A DNA stretch of 64,000 nt from JBBDWK01 sp040902885 (GTDB lineage: Bacteria; Acidobacteriota; Terriglobia; Bryobacterales; Bryobacteraceae), in contig JBBDWK010000103.1 in NCBI GenBank assembly GCA_040902885.1, positions 1-64,000 on the forward strand, read 5' to 3'. Position 1 is the first letter of the stretch, and every line of letters starts with the position of its first letter. The notes under the pieces were generated by a model. That model was not told the DNA's origin, did not search any database, and saw only the letters and a program-made list of their open reading frames with translations. The translations under genes were made by a program, and so were the position numbers. This document shows, in pieces, positions 43,511 to 51,706 of this stretch.

Positions 43511-43600
43511 GGCGGAGGGCCCCCAATCGGAATTTAGTAGCGAATTGAACTTTCAGTTTACTACAACGACCCGGCGCAAAACACGGGGGCAATCCGGAGG

Positions 43601-44632
43601 CTACATCTGGAGGACGATCTTGCCGGCCCCGTCGGAGCAGCCTTCGAGCTGCGCAAAAGCCCGGCCGATTTTATCCAAGGGATGCGTGTGCGTGATCACC
43701 GGCGCGAAGAGCGGCAGATGGCTCCGGAGCATCTCCAGCGCCGCGTCCGACTCGTGGTTGGAGCGCCGGACGTTGAAAAGAGCCAGTTCCTTGCGCCGCA
43801 TCGGATGAAACTCGAGCGGCGGCCGCAGCTCGGAGGGGATTCCAGTGAACACGACCCGGCCTCCGTTGCGAGCTACGCCGATGGACTGGTTGATGGAGCA
43901 GCCGTGCGTCGCGCAGTCGATGGCGACGTCCACGCCTCGTTTTCCGGTTTCGCTCCAGATGGCCGCCACCGGATCGGCCTCGCTCGGATTTATAGAGACA
44001 TCCGCGCCGATCGCCCGCGCCATATCCCGCCGGTGCGCAACCGGCTCGATGGCCCAGATGCGTCCCGCGCCGCTGAGCTTCAGAGCGGCGATGGTAAGCA
44101 GTCCTATGGGTCCGCACCCGAAGACCGCAGCGGTCTCGCCGGGGCTGAGGCGCACGAACTGCATGGAGTGCAGAACCACGGCGAGCGGCTCAACCAGCGC
44201 GCCTTCGCGCACGCCGACGCCCGCGGGCAAGCCCAGTAGATTCTTCACCGGCAGGTTCACGTACTCTCGAAAAAAGCCGGGCTCGCCGGGCTGGCTGAGG
44301 AAGCGGAGATTGGCGCAGAGGTTATGGCGGCCGCTATGGCAGAATTCGCAGTGGTAACAGTAGAGCGCGGGCTCGAAGGCGGCGCGGTCGCCCTTCTGCC
44401 ATCCCGCCGCTCCCGGTCCGGCGGCCACCACCGTTCCAGCCGGCTCGTGGCCGAGGACCATGGGATAGGCGCATGGCGCATCGCCGACCGCGCCTTCCGA
44501 ATAGGAGTGCATGTCGGAGCCGCAGATTCCCACCGCCTCGACGCGCACCTGCACTTCGCCCGGTCCGGGAGGCTCGATGGGTTTCTCCACCAGCCGGAAC
44601 TGTTTCAGTCCGATCAGCTCAGCGACGCGCAA
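43601..44632 (-). CDS. Zinc-dependent alcohol dehydrogenase (sorbitol/threonine type)
   Basis: The 343-aa enzyme has the catalytic-zinc motif GICGSDMHSY, GHEPAGTVVAAG and the structural-zinc loop CYHCEFCHSGRHNLC. The NAD-binding strand-loop is AVFGCGPIGLLTIAALKLSG. It should oxidise a polyol or hydroxy-amino acid with NAD+; the substrate is not determinable. It overlaps the upstream glycoside hydrolase-like gene by 14 bp, so both are probably co-translated. This suggests work on a sugar released outside the cell. Confidence 0.9.
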   Translation of the reverse strand: MRVAELIGLKQFRLVEKPIEPPGPGEVQVRVEAVGICGSDMHSYSEGAVGDAPCAYPMVLGHEPAGTVVAAGPGAAGWQKGDRAAFEPALYCYHCEFCHSGRHNLCANLRFLSQPGEPGFFREYVNLPVKNLLGLPAGVGVREGALVEPLAVVLHSMQFVRLSPGETAAVFGCGPIGLLTIAALKLSGAGRIWAIEPVAHRRDMARAIGADVSINPSEADPVAAIWSETGKRGVDVAIDCATHGCSINQSIGVARNGGRVVFTGIPSELRPPLEFHPMRRKELALFNVRRSNHESDAALEMLRSHLPLFAPVITHTHPLDKIGRAFAQLEGCSDGAGKIVLQM

Positions 44633-45800
44633 CCGGTTTTCCCCTCTCCCGGTTCCTCCCCGGATGCGGGTGTTTCTTCAGGGTAAGCCCGGCGATGTGG
44701 TCCAGCACGTCGTGGAAGTAGGCCATCTCGCTGTCTCCATCGTGGGGCAGATAGCGGAAGGGGAACCGCTGCGCCTGCACCCAGGGCATGTAGCCCCATC
44801 CGGCGGCGTGCTCGAAAAAGAGGTCGCAGCTTGCCAATTCCTTAACCAGATTTTCGGGGGTGGCCTGTCGCCCGTTATCATCCTCGTTCATGAGCACGGG
44901 ACGCTCTGCTTTCTTGAGATCCATCGCGCGCTGCATCTTCTGCGCGAGCGTGCGGCCGTTGCCATGGATCAGGATCACATCGGAAACGCGGGAGAGGGAG
45001 TCGGGATAGTTCATGCGGCCGTCGCTCGATGCGGTGATGGGGAGCTTATAGCCGGCGCGCCCGAAGCGTGAGCGGATCTCGCGCATCAGATCGATGATGT
45101 TCTCGGGAATGTACCCGCCGAAATCCCAGCGGTCGCCCTGAAGGTCCCACTCATTGGCCACTTCGATGATTACATTGCGGATCTGCTTGGCGATCAGCCA
45201 GTCGGTAATGTTCTGCGCGGCCGTGTGAATGGCGCCCGGCGAGTCAAAAACCTCGTCCTGGCCCTGATAAAAGTACATCAGATTGACGATCATGCCGCGG
45301 TCGTCGGCGGCCCGCAGCAGGCGCTCGAGCCGGGCCAGCCATTCCGGTTTGAGGGAGCCATTCGGGCGGAACGCGCTCACATACGTGCCTTTTTCCTCGC
45401 CGAATCTGTATCCGTTTTGCCGGTCGATGCTGTTCACGGCTTTTTCATAACCGGCCTGGCCGCCTTGCAGGCTGACGTTGATCATGAGCACGCCGTGCGC
45501 CTTATAGAAGTCGAGCGCTTCGATGACCTGGTCTGTATTCTTCCGGGGATCGAAGGGCCGCTCGGTCATCCATTCGTCATGAAAGAGAGCCTGGGCGAGC
45601 CTCAGGTTCATGAGCTTGCCGCGCGCCTGGGTCCGGTACTCGCGCGAGCTGTAAGTCTTTTCCCATTTGGCTGCGGCATCGGTCCGGATGTAAAACGACT
45701 GTGGATCGTAAGGCAAGCCCAGCATGAAACCGGTACTGATTTCCGTGGCCGCGAGAGGAACCGAGAGGAGGAGCCAGCAGACGAAGAGGAAAAGGGACAT
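44619..45800 (-). CDS. Exported clan-A glycoside hydrolase-like TIM barrel
   Basis: The 393-aa protein has a short signal (FVCWLLLSVPLAAT) and a TIM barrel. Strand 4 ends EVANEWD, giving a possible acid/base Glu217 after Asn216. A later strand gives PVLMNEDD with Glu306 as a possible nucleophile. An Asn-Glu pair plus a second Glu on later strands is the plan of clan GH-A. The family could not be named and activity is unproven. It overlaps the dehydrogenase gene downstream and lies 8 bp after the end of the inositol-phosphatase-type gene, so a four-gene leftward unit is possible. Confidence 0.75.
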   Translation of the reverse strand: MSLFLFVCWLLLSVPLAATEISTGFMLGLPYDPQSFYIRTDAAAKWEKTYSSREYRTQARGKLMNLRLAQALFHDEWMTERPFDPRKNTDQVIEALDFYKAHGVLMINVSLQGGQAGYEKAVNSIDRQNGYRFGEEKGTYVSAFRPNGSLKPEWLARLERLLRAADDRGMIVNLMYFYQGQDEVFDSPGAIHTAAQNITDWLIAKQIRNVIIEVANEWDLQGDRWDFGGYIPENIIDLMREIRSRFGRAGYKLPITASSDGRMNYPDSLSRVSDVILIHGNGRTLAQKMQRAMDLKKAERPVLMNEDDNGRQATPENLVKELASCDLFFEHAAGWGYMPWVQAQRFPFRYLPHDGDSEMAYFHDVLDHIAGLTLKKHPHPGRNRERGKPVARR

Positions 45801-45808
45801 GAAACCGA

Positions 45809-46573
45809 CTAGTATTGCATAACGAAGCGGCGGGCTTCGGATTCGAGAGCCGGGACACAGATGACGCAGCTGCCTCCGTAGGGGCTGCTGTTGCCGTCGA
45901 AGTTGAAGAAGCGCGCGCCAGCTTCCTCGGCGATCACCTTAAGGGGCGCGTAGTCCCAGACCTTACCGCCGCCGTCCATCCAGAGGTCGGCCTGGCCGCG
46001 AGCGACCATCATGGCGTCCAGGCAGCCCCCCATGCTGCGCACCGCCCAGAAGCGGCTCATGAAATCCAGCAGGCCGCCGGCGAAGGGGTGCTGCTGGACG
46101 GTGTTGAAGCCGTTGAGACACATCACCGCGGAGGCCGGGCTCTCGACCTTGGAGATGCGGATCGGGTTGTCGTTGCAAAACGCGCCGCGGCCTCGGGCGG
46201 CGAAGAAAAAATCGCCCATGGCCGGCAACAATGAAAATCCGGCCAGCACTTCCCCTTCGGCTTCCAGAGCGATCAGCACGGCCCAGGCAGGATTGCCGCG
46301 AACGAAATCGCGTGTGCCGTCGATGGGATCGATGATCCACTGCCTGCCGCTGCGGGAAGGCCGGGAAGCGCCTTCTTCGCCCAGGATGCCGTCCTCGGGG
46401 AAAGCCTCTTCCAGGGCCTGTGCGATGACCTTTTCCGCGGTCCGGTCGGCAATGGTGACAGGCGACAGGTCCGGCTTGGCTTCCGCCTGAATGTCCTTTT
46501 GCCAGTAGCCGAGCGCAATCTCTCCGGCGCGCCGGGCGATTCTGCCGCCCAGGTCCAGTTCTCGTGAAAGCAT
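45809..46573 (-). CDS. Inositol monophosphatase-family enzyme (histidinol-phosphatase-like)
   Basis: The 254-aa enzyme has the Mg2+-site motifs of the family: GEEGAS (Glu), WIIDPIDGTRDFVRG, and the distal WDYAPLKVIAEEAGA (Asp). Candidates are inositol monophosphatase, histidinol-phosphatase HisN and 3'-phosphoadenosine phosphatase. The short PFAGGLLDFMSRFWAVRSMG segment and the WDYAP form resemble HisN-like proteins, but the sequence alone does not decide. Genes downstream belong to sugar metabolism; the PilZ gene stop lies 24 bp upstream. Confidence 0.85.
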   Translation of the reverse strand: MLSRELDLGGRIARRAGEIALGYWQKDIQAEAKPDLSPVTIADRTAEKVIAQALEEAFPEDGILGEEGASRPSRSGRQWIIDPIDGTRDFVRGNPAWAVLIALEAEGEVLAGFSLLPAMGDFFFAARGRGAFCNDNPIRISKVESPASAVMCLNGFNTVQQHPFAGGLLDFMSRFWAVRSMGGCLDAMMVARGQADLWMDGGGKVWDYAPLKVIAEEAGARFFNFDGNSSPYGGSCVICVPALESEARRFVMQY

Positions 46574-46597
46574 CCGCTCCAGTATAAAGGGCGGGGG

Positions 46598-46966
46598 TCA
46601 GACGGTAACGATGGCTGAGCGGCCGGCGGTTCGGAATTCGTACTTCTCGATGGCGAGCGCGGCCTTGTCCTCCGCGGTGCGCACCACGCGGCCCAGCGCA
46701 ACCAGTTTGAGCGCGCAGGTGTTGTTCAACTGGGCAGGCCAGCTTACCGACAGCTCAAGACGCTTACCCTGCATCAGCGGCACTTCGGTGGTGAAGAGAA
46801 CCCCGCTGCTGCTCATATCGATGGTCCTGCCGATGCCAGTGACGACAGTGCGCCCGTCCAGGATTTTGTAGCGCACGTCCCGTTCTATGGGAAAGCGATC
46901 TGACGAACGGCGCTCCATCATCAGATTGAACCGGCTCGGATTAGTCTCGGACAGTGGCGTCATCAT
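46598..46966 (-). CDS. PilZ-domain protein
   Basis: The 122-aa protein has the cyclic di-GMP-binding signs of PilZ: RRSSDRFPIER (an RxxxR-type box) and later TIDMSSSGVLFTT (D/NxSxxG). The rest is a six-stranded barrel with PLMQGKRLELSVSWP. No other domain is present. The start is uncertain: ATG 46966 or 46963 (MMTPLSE) is preferred to TTG 47002, and neither has a clear RBS. With the HD-GYP protein it suggests active cyclic di-GMP signalling. Confidence 0.85.
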   Translation of the reverse strand: MMTPLSETNPSRFNLMMERRSSDRFPIERDVRYKILDGRTVVTGIGRTIDMSSSGVLFTTEVPLMQGKRLELSVSWPAQLNNTCALKLVALGRVVRTAEDKAALAIEKYEFRTAGRSAIVTV

Positions 46967-47099
46967 GAAATCGATGATGCGGTAAATCCCGCACGGCAAC
47001 AATAGTGCGATCAGCTCATTTTTTGTTAAATCCCCATGTACGGAAGTAACGGGTGGTAGATCCAGGGGTGTTAGTACTTCGGTTCTGTCGAGGGAATTC

Positions 47100-49598
47100 T
47101 CACTCGTGCCGCAGGGCTGTCATGGGATCGACGCGCGTTGCACGCACCGCTGGGACCAAGGCCGACAACGCACAAGCGAGGAGCACGCATACCAGCGGTG
47201 TGGTGAGGCTCCAGAGATCGGACGGCTGCACTTGATACAGCAGCCCTGTAACGAACCGTGAGGTAGCAATTCCACCGGCGACACCCACGGCGAGACCGAT
47301 TGAAGTTACAAGTGTAACTTCTGAGACCACCAGTCCCACGACTCTGGAAGGTCGCGATCCAAGTGCCAGGCGGATACCAATCTCCCGGGTCCGCTGGACA
47401 ACGCTGTAGCTGAGGACGCCATAGAGTCCAACGGCCACCAGTACTATCGCCACGACCGAGAAGAATCCCGAGAGCAGCGCTAGCGCCCGTTCCTGCACGA
47501 GCGTGTTGTCGACGAGAGTTGACTGAAGCGTAACTCCGGTCATGCGAAAAGCCGGATGGACGCGCGGCAGTTCGTCCCGGAGCGCGGCTAAGGCGGTGGG
47601 CTCAAGTTGTGTCCGCACCTGGATCGATGCCCCACTGAGTGTCAATCGTGGCACATAGACCGTCGGCGGCACGGCCTCTCGAATGCTGTCGTACTTCGCG
47701 TCCTGGGCGACGCCGACGATCTCCTGGGCGACCAGCAAATTTCCTCTTCCAACATAAGAGAACCGCTTGCCGAGCGCGGACTCGCCCGGGAAGTAGCGCC
47801 GGGCAAAGCTCTGGTTGACGATCACTGCTGAAGGCGATTCGGGAAGCGCATCGCGCCATTCGAAATCTCGCCCATCGAGCAGGCGGATTCGCATAGTCTC
47901 CAGGAATCCCGGCGAGACAGGCAGATAGTAATTTTCGAAAGCTTCGACCGCTCGACCGGGGATCCGTAAGCTCTGTGATGATCTGGAGCCCTCAAAGAGA
48001 CCCCATCCCGAAAAACTGGCTGACTGAACGCCAGGGATCTCTCTTAGCCGGTCCAGGAGCTGTGCCCAAGCTGCCAGGGCCTTGGGGCCACCCTGCCTCA
48101 GCTCTTGGGCGTCCACATTGACGATGGCCAGATCGTTCCGATCGAAACCGAGATCGGTCTGAACCAGCTTCGCGAAACTGGTCAGGAACAGCCCGGCGAC
48201 GAACAGCACCACGAAACTGAACGCCGTCTGCGCAGTCACCAGTGGACGGAACAGACCGGCTCTTGCCGTGTGTTTCCCGCTTCCCGACTTCAGTGCATCG
48301 TTCGGCGATACCGCCGAAGCGCGAAAAGCGGGAGCCAGGCCGAACAGGAATGTCGTCAGGCTTCCCACAGCGGCGAGAAACGCAAGCAGCCGCCAGTCGA
48401 GATGCAGGTCAAGGCGGATTAGAGAGTACGACGTAGATAGCATAGACACGATGCGCGGCGCCGCGGCAACCGCGATGAGCGCGCCCAGCGCGCACGACGC
48501 AATAGAGAGAAGCGAGCTTTCGATCAGCACCTGCTGGATCAGCCGTCCACGTCCCGCGCCAACCGAGATTCGCAACGCCATCTCGTGCTCGCGGGCTGCC
48601 GTGCGGGCGATCAGCAGGCTGGCGACATTCGAGCAGGCAATGAGCAACACCAGAACCGCCACGGCCGCGAGGACCCACAACGGGAGTTCAAACCTTTGCC
48701 GCAGTCCGGACGGACCGTTCGCCGCGGATCGCAGATGGAGCGGCGTGTTGATGAAGCGCTCGACAAGGTCGCGCGGCTCGTCCGCGCGGCGCGTCGAGGC
48801 CCGCTCGCGACGGAAGTTCGTGGATACCGTCTGCAGCACCGCGCGCGCCTGTTCGGGAGTCGCGCCGGGCCGCAGGCGGCCCCAGATCCGAAACCATGTC
48901 GAACCAGGTTCCGAGATCGCGCGCTCGTCCCACATCATGTTAGGCGCCCAAAGGTCCGTCATGATTCCCGGCTCGACGCCTGTAAACCCCTTCTCCGCCA
49001 CTCCGACAATCTGTAGCTGTTTCTCGCGAATGGTCAGCCAGCGGCCCAATACGGCCGGGTTCCTGTCAAATCGACGCGACCAGAAGTCGTAGCTCAGCAC
49101 GGCCACCGGATGTTGACCGGGTTTCAGGTCATCGGATGCGGTCAGCAGCCGGCCCAGCGCCGGCTTTACACCCAGTATGGGGAGCGCATCCCCCGAAATC
49201 CCCTGTGCATAGATCTTCTCGGCCTGCCCGCCGGAGTCGTCGAAGACCGCTTCCCGCCTGGGTTGGTGACTCATGCCAAAGAGCTGTACCTGCGCCCGGC
49301 TGGCGTCACGCATGCGCTCGAATAGTGGGTAATTGAAGGTAGTGGAATCGCGGGCATCACCCGGCGCTCGATAGGCGAGGTAGACCAGCCGCTGCGGATC
49401 GTTCACCGGCAGAGGCCTCAGGATCAGCGCATCGATCAGCGAGAAGGCAGCGGTGCAGGCGCCGATGGCGAGAGACAGAGAGAGCACCGCCGCTGCCGTG
49501 ACGGTCGCATTCTTTCGCAATTGCCGCAAACCGAACCGAACGTCCTGCACGAAAGATTCGAGCCGCGGGAACAACTTGACAGAAACCGAGAGAGCCAC
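47100..49598 (-). CDS. ADOP-type MacB/FtsX ABC permease (832 aa)
   Basis: This is a third duplicated orphan permease. The first helix region reads VQDVRFGLRQLRKNATVTAA. It has the MacB periplasmic domain, an FtsX domain (SLLIARTAAREHEMALRISV), a second periplasmic domain and a final FtsX part (VQRTREIGIRLALGSRPSRV). No charged N-terminal extension and no adjacent ATPase or PadR are present. GTG 49598 is chosen because AGGAGG lies 9 nt upstream; ATG 49619 has no RBS. Substrate unknown. Confidence 0.87.
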   Translation of the reverse strand: MALSVSVKLFPRLESFVQDVRFGLRQLRKNATVTAAAVLSLSLAIGACTAAFSLIDALILRPLPVNDPQRLVYLAYRAPGDARDSTTFNYPLFERMRDASRAQVQLFGMSHQPRREAVFDDSGGQAEKIYAQGISGDALPILGVKPALGRLLTASDDLKPGQHPVAVLSYDFWSRRFDRNPAVLGRWLTIREKQLQIVGVAEKGFTGVEPGIMTDLWAPNMMWDERAISEPGSTWFRIWGRLRPGATPEQARAVLQTVSTNFRRERASTRRADEPRDLVERFINTPLHLRSAANGPSGLRQRFELPLWVLAAVAVLVLLIACSNVASLLIARTAAREHEMALRISVGAGRGRLIQQVLIESSLLSIASCALGALIAVAAAPRIVSMLSTSYSLIRLDLHLDWRLLAFLAAVGSLTTFLFGLAPAFRASAVSPNDALKSGSGKHTARAGLFRPLVTAQTAFSFVVLFVAGLFLTSFAKLVQTDLGFDRNDLAIVNVDAQELRQGGPKALAAWAQLLDRLREIPGVQSASFSGWGLFEGSRSSQSLRIPGRAVEAFENYYLPVSPGFLETMRIRLLDGRDFEWRDALPESPSAVIVNQSFARRYFPGESALGKRFSYVGRGNLLVAQEIVGVAQDAKYDSIREAVPPTVYVPRLTLSGASIQVRTQLEPTALAALRDELPRVHPAFRMTGVTLQSTLVDNTLVQERALALLSGFFSVVAIVLVAVGLYGVLSYSVVQRTREIGIRLALGSRPSRVVGLVVSEVTLVTSIGLAVGVAGGIATSRFVTGLLYQVQPSDLWSLTTPLVCVLLACALSALVPAVRATRVDPMTALRHE

Positions 49599-49648
49599 GA
49601 CATCCAACCTCCTAAGCATGCTTCAACACGAGCGGTTCGCCCAATCCG

Positions 49649-49711
49649 CGTTCATCAGCGTTAATCGGCGGCCAATCATTGATATCGGCCGCCGATGAAC
49701 ACCGATGAACG
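49649..49711. repeat. Imperfect 25-bp inverted repeat, REP-like
   Basis: The arms 49649-49673 and 49687-49711 pair at 22 of 25 positions with a 13-nt loop. The inner ten bases, atcggcggcc and ggccgccgat, pair perfectly. It lies between the lpxC stop and the ADOP gene's upstream region, both leftward. It could be a terminator for lpxC, although no T run follows, or a dispersed palindrome. Confidence 0.6.
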
Positions 49712-49731
49712 CAGATTCTTATGCTCCGTTC

Positions 49732-50622
49732 CTACCCCATCACGGCCTGCGCCACTTCCGATGCCACCTGGTCGAAGGTAACCAGCTCATGCAGCGTCGG
49801 GTCCGGCATCAGCCGCGCTACCAAGGCTGCGTGCATGGCGTGGCCGGCGCGTTCGGCGATGACGTGACCCAGCAGCGGACGGCCGATCAGCGCCAGGTCG
49901 CCGATCAGATCGAGAGCCTTGTGCCGGCAGCACTCGTCGGCGAAGCGGAGACCCTCCGGGTTCAGCACTCTCTCGCGGTCGAAGCACACCGCGTTCTCGA
50001 GCGACGCGCCCCGGATAAGACCCATATCGCGCATCTGGTTCAGTTCGTATTCGAAGCCGAACGTGCGCGCGGGAGCGATATCCGCGGCGTAACGCTCCGG
50101 CGTCACCTCCATCTCGAGCGATTGGCCGCCTACCAGAGGATGATCGAAACGGATGTCGCAGGTCAGCCGGAAACTGTCGCCTGGAAGTATCGTGATGCGC
50201 TTGCCCCGGTCCTCGATGGAAAGCTCGCGCTTCACACGCAGGTAACGGCGTTTGCGTCGATACTGGCGGATACCCGCCCGGCGGATCAACTCCACAAAGG
50301 GCTGACCGCTGCCGTCCAGAATGGGCACCTCCAGGTTGTCGATCTCGATGTAGGCGTTGTCGATACCCATGCTGTACAGGACGCTCAGCAGGTGCTCGGT
50401 GGTCGAGATAAGAACGCCGCGGCGCATCAAGCTGGTCGCATAGCTCACCCGCGCGACGTGACGCCAGCTTGCCGGAATTTCGAAATTGTCCAGGTCGGTT
50501 CTTCGAAAGACGATTCCGGTGGAAGCGGGGGCGGGGACGATCCGGATGGAAACGGGTACGCCGCTGTGAAGGCCTATGCCGGAGGCGGCGGCGGAACGCT
50601 GAACAGTCGTCTCAAATCGCAT
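49732..50622 (-). CDS. lpxC: UDP-3-O-acyl-N-acetylglucosamine deacetylase LpxC
   Basis: LpxC catalyses the committed step of lipid A synthesis. The 296-aa protein starts MRFETTVQRSAAASGIGLHS and has the zinc motif STTEHLLSVLYSMGI, IPILDGSG-like VPILDGSGQPFVELI, TFGFEYELNQMRDMGLIRG, and the second zinc pair in HKALDLIGDLALIGRPLLGH (His and Asp). Length is normal. ATG 50622 is the family start; an extra upstream segment is not conserved. The gene stands alone, with a hairpin beyond its 3' end. Confidence 0.96.
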   Translation of the reverse strand: MRFETTVQRSAAASGIGLHSGVPVSIRIVPAPASTGIVFRRTDLDNFEIPASWRHVARVSYATSLMRRGVLISTTEHLLSVLYSMGIDNAYIEIDNLEVPILDGSGQPFVELIRRAGIRQYRRKRRYLRVKRELSIEDRGKRITILPGDSFRLTCDIRFDHPLVGGQSLEMEVTPERYAADIAPARTFGFEYELNQMRDMGLIRGASLENAVCFDRERVLNPEGLRFADECCRHKALDLIGDLALIGRPLLGHVIAERAGHAMHAALVARLMPDPTLHELVTFDQVASEVAQAVMG

Positions 50623-50751
50623 GGGGGAAGCAGAGGGTCTGCAATTTGGCATCCGTCGTTATCTTATTGGAATTCAAAGGATGCCACTGAGCCAACTGTG
50701 GCTAAAACGCAACAACTGCGTGTCGAATATGAGACTCGTTTCGATCGGTGA

Positions 50752-51636
50752 TTATGCCCCGCCCCGCTTCTGCAATAGCATCCAGAACAGGTCTTCGCTG
50801 GGGTGTGGAAGCACGAGGCGATTCGGAATGATCTCCATGGCGCGGACTGTAACACTGCCCAGCCAGTGTTTGCTCAGCTTGTATTGCAACAGGCTCTTCG
50901 CGTGAGCGCCGCTGATGCGTTTGACGGGATGCCCCCGCGCGACTTCCTCGAAACCGAACTGCTTAGCGAGGCGCTTCAGATCGTCCGGCGTGAACCATCG
51001 CAAAACGCTTGGCGGGCTGTACTCGTACCAGTGTTTCCCTAAGATCCGGGCCGTCCAACTCTTTCTGTCCCAGGTTTCGATAAGCCAGAATCCGTTCGGG
51101 CGGGTGAGGCCGGCCGCCGCCTCAAACGCTCTCCTGACATCGAAAAAATGGGCCACCACCTGAATCATGACGATCAGGTTGAAACGCTCCGCTCCCGAAT
51201 AGCTTTCCAGGGGGGCGAGATCCACGTTGAGACCCAGCTCGGTGCGGGCAAAACCGGCCATTCGAGCGTTTGGCTCGATGCCTTTTCCGGTCCAGCCGGA
51301 ATCGATGAAACCCTTCAAGACAAAGCCTGCGGCCGCACCCACGTCGAGGACGCTGGCCGGCTTCATGAAGCGCCCCATCAGTCGTGCGTAGTTTCGTCCG
51401 TGCGCCCGAAGAATATCCGCTTCGCTCAAGTAATCGCTGTATCCGGCGCCCCCTCCCTCAAAGTAATGGTCGCCGTAAACCCTGTTAAGATGGTCCGGGG
51501 CCGGGGCACACTCAGCGATTTGATGCGAGCAGGATTGACAGCCGTGGATGTGATAGCCGTGAATCTGGAACAGGCGGCGCGTACCGCCGTCACATATCGG
51601 ACATGAGAGCGCGGACACCGTCTGCGCAGATTGCAT
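50752..51636 (-). CDS. Class I SAM methyltransferase with N-terminal zinc-ribbon-like motif
   Basis: The 294-aa protein starts with cysteine pairs (CPICDGG and later CQSCSHQ), as in the zinc-binding head of many sugar or antibiotic C-methyltransferases. A Rossmann core follows, with VLDVGAAAGFVLKGFIDSGW and NLIVMIQVVAHFFD. The C-terminus includes a WYEYSPPSVLRWF segment typical of the Methyltransf_23 group. Substrate unknown. It is divergent from the ArnT-like gene by 70 bp, and a link to cell-surface sugars is possible. Confidence 0.85.
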   Translation of the reverse strand: MQSAQTVSALSCPICDGGTRRLFQIHGYHIHGCQSCSHQIAECAPAPDHLNRVYGDHYFEGGGAGYSDYLSEADILRAHGRNYARLMGRFMKPASVLDVGAAAGFVLKGFIDSGWTGKGIEPNARMAGFARTELGLNVDLAPLESYSGAERFNLIVMIQVVAHFFDVRRAFEAAAGLTRPNGFWLIETWDRKSWTARILGKHWYEYSPPSVLRWFTPDDLKRLAKQFGFEEVARGHPVKRISGAHAKSLLQYKLSKHWLGSVTVRAMEIIPNRLVLPHPSEDLFWMLLQKRGGA

Positions 51637-51706
51637 CGCCGTTCCCTGCCGCTACATAGTATGCTCCTTATCGTTTGCTTTTGCAGAAAATTATCCAGAA
51701 GGTAAC

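Noticed and set aside
42422..43537. A long open frame on the + strand opposite the TPR protein
   Set aside because: It has no domain and mirrors the codon pattern of the minus-strand TPR gene, which has a signal peptide and repeats.
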